Source of the DNA: Siphonodentalium dalli
Taxonomy: Eukaryota > Mollusca > Scaphopoda > Gadilida > Siphonodentaliidae
Assembly (NCBI GenBank): GCA_032622095.1
Contig: CP136064.1
Location: forward strand, 43,914,989-43,978,988
Length of the DNA: 64,000 bases
Reading direction: 5' to 3'
Shown here: positions 60,880 to 64,000 of the stretch, piece after piece
Layout of the letters: every line of letters begins with the position of its first letter
Position numbering within the stretch: the stretch's first letter is position 1
Translations under genes and position numbers: made by a program
Notes under the pieces: generated by a model
The model's database searches: none
Seen by the model: only the letters and a program-made list of their open reading frames with translations
Told to the model about the DNA's origin: nothing

Positions 60880-61760
60880 ATTTAGCAACGAAAAGTGCGA
60901 TTTGGAGCTCCATGCACGACTTCAACCCAATTTTCGAAAAATTGAAAAGGCCTATAAGGTCTCGTCCCTGTCCAATAGATGTCTACTGGGTGGCACCGCA
61001 CGAAAATACAAGGATTCCCGAGTGGCCGCCATGGTTCTGTCTACGCAGCTGATTTAGTAACAAAAAGTTAAAAAAATTAACTCCATGCACGACTTCAGCC
61101 CAATTTTCAAAAAATTGGAAGAGGCTATATGGCCGCGTCCCTGTCATAAAGATGCCCGCTGGGTGGCACCGCACGAAAATGAAAGAATTCCCGGGTAGCC
61201 GCCATGGTTCTGGCTACGCAGCCGATTTAGTAACAAAGCGTGCTATGTTTAGCTACATGCACGAATTCAGCCCAATTTTCGAAAAATTGGAAGGGGCTAG
61301 ATGGCCGCGTCCCTGTCCAATAGATGCCCGCTGGGTGGCACCGCACGAAAATGCAAGGATTCCCGGGTGGCCGCCATGGTTCTGGCTACGCAGCCGATTT
61401 AGTAACGAAAAGTGCTATTTTGACACCCCATGCACGCCTTCAGTCCGATTTTCGAAAATTTGGAAGGGGCTGCATGGTCGCGTCCCTTTTCTATAGATGC
61501 CCGCTGGGTGGCACCGCACACAAATACAAGGATTCCCGGGTGGACACCATGACTCTGGCTACGCAGCCGATTTAGTAACGAAAAGTGCTATTTTGACACC
61601 CCATGCACGACTTCAGCCCAATTTTCGAAAATTTGGAAGGGGCTGCATGGTCGCGTCCCTTTCATATAGATCCCCGCTGTGTGGCACCGCACGAAAATAC
61701 AAGGATTCCCGGGTGGTCTCCATGACTCTGGCTACGCAGCCGATTTAGTAAACGAAAAGT
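60880..61760 (-). repeat. 172-bp tandem array, FB3 right arm
   Basis: Inverted units with GGGTGGCACCGCACGAAAAT, CAAGGATTCCCGGGTGG and CTACGCAGCCGATTTAGTAA, five copies. The outermost are most like the left arm. Confidence 0.93.
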
Positions 61761-61812
61761 GCAATTTTAGGAGAATAGGGAACTGGGAACTGGGAACGGA
61801 ATTCATGGAGCT

Positions 61813-61821
61813 CGTGTCACA
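61813..61821. repeat. Target-site duplication of FB3, right
   Basis: CGTGTCACA, followed by ACATATCC, as in uninterrupted family copies (45040-45060). Confidence 0.75.
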
Positions 61822-63085
61822 ACATATCCTCGCGCAAATACGCACATAATCGGCCCATAATGTGAAATAAGTACATAATATGATTATTTAATTGTGAAAT
61901 AAGCAGATAATAGATCATATCGTTATCTGGTTCTATGGCGCGGGCCACATTGAAAACACATGTTAAAGAGCTTACACTTGAAAGTCGTAAGTTGGCTTAT
62001 TTGTGTCATTTTCCGCACACAATCTGTTTACAATCGACTCATTGTCAGTCGATAATGTGACTATGCTCTCATTTTTAGCACATTATCGACTCAAAATGAG
62101 GCGATTCTAAGCAGATTATCTACCTAAACAAATATTTATTATAAGCAGATAATGTGCCCGTTTTTTTTTGGGAACAGGCTGTTTAAAACTGTACAATATG
62201 GGACTATTTACATACGAAATAAGCCCATATTGGCATTATTTAATCTAACCTTTTTCCATCAACACGACTTACCAAAGCTACGCTCTTTGTACGGTGTTCT
62301 CACTGTGGCTCGCGCCAATCAACGGAATAAGGTTTAAGCTTAATATGTGCTTATTTCAGAATCAGATTATGGGCTTATTTTCTCAAGAACAGGCTGAAAA
62401 ATAACACGAATAAACCAACACAAGACTTTCCATGTACATTTCATCCTCGTGAAAATAAGCACATAACGGTTTTATTTTAATGTGCGAAATAAGCTCATAT
62501 TGGCGTTATTTAATATAAGCTTTATATATGGACCTAAAACGCGGTTTTTTTAAACAGTCCAATATGGGACTATTTTCGTACGAAATAAACCCATATTATT
62601 ATTATTAATCTAGCTTTTTTCATCGACATGACCAATGTCAGATGCACACTCTTTATGTTTTATATATGCGACCCTCGCGATTCAATGGCGTAATGGCTAT
62701 AAGCTCACTGTGGGCTTATTTCTGAATCAAATAAGTCTATTGAATCATATGTTGATATTTATTTCCACTATGAACCTATTTTTGTGAGGATATGTTACGA
62801 TCAAAAACGGTAGATTTAATAATACCAATATGGGCTTTTTGCGTCCGGAGATAGTCCCATATTCGACTGTTTTAAAAACTGAATTTTAAGTCCATATATA
62901 GCGTATATTGTGATTAAATAATACCAATAGGGACTTATTTCGCTCATTAAAATAAGACCGTTGCGTGCTTATTTGTATGGAAATCATGGTCCCATATTGG
63001 ACGTTTATCTCCACACAGAGCCTATATTGATATGAGCTTATTTCGCTCATCAAATGCAATTTAATAATACCAATTAGACCATGAA
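61822..63085. repeat. AATAAGC family, third block
   Basis: Continues the copy interrupted by FB3 (ACATATCCTCGCGCAAATAC). Core copies lie at 62470-62493 and, inverted, at 62933-62957, with another near 63037. A full hairpin module lies at 62012-62160. Confidence 0.78.
62012..62160. repeat. 150-bp hairpin module, copy 7
   Basis: Outer ends are CCGCACACAATCTG and CAGATAATGTGC. The inner right arm is CAAAATGAGGCGATTCTAAG. Confidence 0.75.
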
Positions 63086-64000
63086 CAAACAAATATTCAC
63101 CTCCCCACTAAGACCAAAATCCCTTTCATGTGGCCAAATTGTTTTGTTCAGTGCCTGCCTATATTCTAAAGTCAAATGTGGAATCATTTTCAGAATGAGT
63201 AGAGTCTGAGACTGACCCCAAAATATTATTTCATAATCACAGGTGTTGCATGGTCCATTGGAATTTATCATGGGTGCTGCAGGTGTTGGGCCAGCTCCGT
63301 GCCCTTCAATCCCAACCAGGAGCTCAAACTTCAGTAAATATTTTATGCAGATGCAGATCTATCCATTAACAAATTAATGGGTACTGTGCCCAATTCAAGT
63401 TAAAAAATACCCAATCGACTTTAAACACAAATATTCACCTCACCTGAGCCCAAAATCCCTTCAACGTGCCCAAACATTAAATGGGTTACTGGGCCCAATT
63501 CAAGTTAAAATTATCCATTTGACTATTAAACACAAATATTCACCTCCCCCTCAGCCCAAAATCCCTTCCAGGTGCCCAAATAATATTTTTTTCGGTGTCT
63601 GAGATAACACTGACCCCAAAATATTATTTTATAGGTACCAGTGCCATATGTTTTATCATGGGTGGTATGGGTGTTGAACTGATTCCTAAGCCTAAAATAC
63701 CAATATGGCTATTAAAAACACAAATATTCCTCTCCCCTCGCCCAAATTCCCTTCCAGGTAACAAAATATTTTCTGTTGATCGCCTGCCTATACTCTAAAG
63801 TCATATGTGGAATCATGTTTCATAAATGAGTGTTGTCTGATTGAACACTGACCCCAAAATATGATTCTATAGGCACAGATGCTGTATGGTTTACCATTGG
63901 TGCTATGGGTGTTGGGCTGGCTCCATACTCTTAAATCCATACGGGAAATCATTTACATAGGTGCTTACCTATTCAATAACACTAAAAGCCCTGGATGTAG
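63086..64000 (-). repeat. Diverged inverted copies of the 537-bp satellite
   Basis: In reverse complement, the satellite at 36490-41120 contains TCATGGGTGCTGTGGGTGTT, CCCAAATAATTTTTTCCATT, GCCTCTATATATTCTAGAGT and TGTGGAATCATTTACAGAAT. Matching phrases recur here (TCATGGGTGCTGCAGGTGTT, GCCTGCCTATATTCTAAAGT, TGTGGAATCATTTTCAGAAT), about two units long and running off the window end. Confidence 0.78.

Larger units (their letters stand above)
58123..61812. mobile_element. Foldback element FB3 (3.7 kb) with 9-bp target duplication
   Basis: Ends AGCTCCATGAATTCCGTTCC and GGAACGGAATTCATGGAGCT are exact inverted repeats. The left arm (to about 58915) is a tandem array of about 172-bp units; the right arm (about 60880-61812) is the same array inverted. 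Between them lie older, more diverged units in the right-arm orientation, broken by two AATAAGC-family pieces. No transposase was seen. The many open frames (ending in repeated GTARKYKDSRVA-like sequence) are repeat by-products. The 9-bp duplication and long arms suggest a Mutator-like mechanism, which is an inference. Confidence 0.86.

Noticed and set aside
57958-61748. Many open frames of 60-119 codons with shared phrases
   Set aside because: They are translations of the 172-bp FB3 repeat on both strands. The repetition explains their similarity.

Overview
The window looks like AT-rich nuclear DNA of an animal. The non-LTR retrotransposon fragments, the abundant non-autonomous DNA transposons, the minisatellites and the lack of compact gene order or ribosome-binding sites all point that way. 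A lophotrochozoan, probably a mollusc, is my best guess from the style of the repeats, but nothing here proves it. I recognise no host protein-coding gene, rRNA or tRNA. The only protein-like sequences are decayed C-terminal or reverse-transcriptase parts of LINE elements (9.7-10.3 kb, 19.9-20.8 kb, 29.2-30.9 kb).

Layout. 0-5 kb: a 50-bp minisatellite, a GAT/GTT microsatellite, a hairpin and a 477-bp long-TIR element with a 9-bp target duplication. 5-14 kb: four MITEs, each carrying a pair of 69-bp near-perfect palindromes, plus a 45-bp minisatellite split by a LINE insertion with a 13-bp target duplication, and other foldback hairpins. 14-20 kb: mostly unrecognised sequence. 20-29 kb: a LINE 3' end, two more palindrome MITEs flanked by TTAA-like sites, an hAT-like element and a 5.5-kb giant foldback element (FB1) whose arms hold a 42-bp tandem repeat. 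29-33 kb: a broken LINE with a GC-rich 122-bp tandem element inserted in its 3' part. 33-36 kb: small foldbacks and a duplicated segment. 36.5-41 kb: a satellite of about 537 bp. 41-44 kb: interspersed repeats in direct and inverted copies. 44-63 kb: a dispersed, strongly inverted-repeat family (core GCTTATTTCGCTCATTAAAA) interrupted by a nested TTTAAACC-rich MITE, a second foldback (FB2, 22-bp palindromic repeats) and a third (FB3, 172-bp repeats, 9-bp target duplication). 63-64 kb: diverged, inverted copies of the 537-bp satellite.

The elements are layered by insertion. The 69-bp palindrome pair sits in two MITE families with different ends. FB1 appears to have entered a TTAA between a MITE and a segment that is found uninterrupted 6 kb away. 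FB3 interrupts a copy of the dispersed 44-63 kb family whose empty site is also present. The most notable theme is three unrelated giant foldback elements with tandem-repeat arms in one 64-kb window, together with a 69-bp palindrome whose single arm mismatch always marks outer from inner arms.
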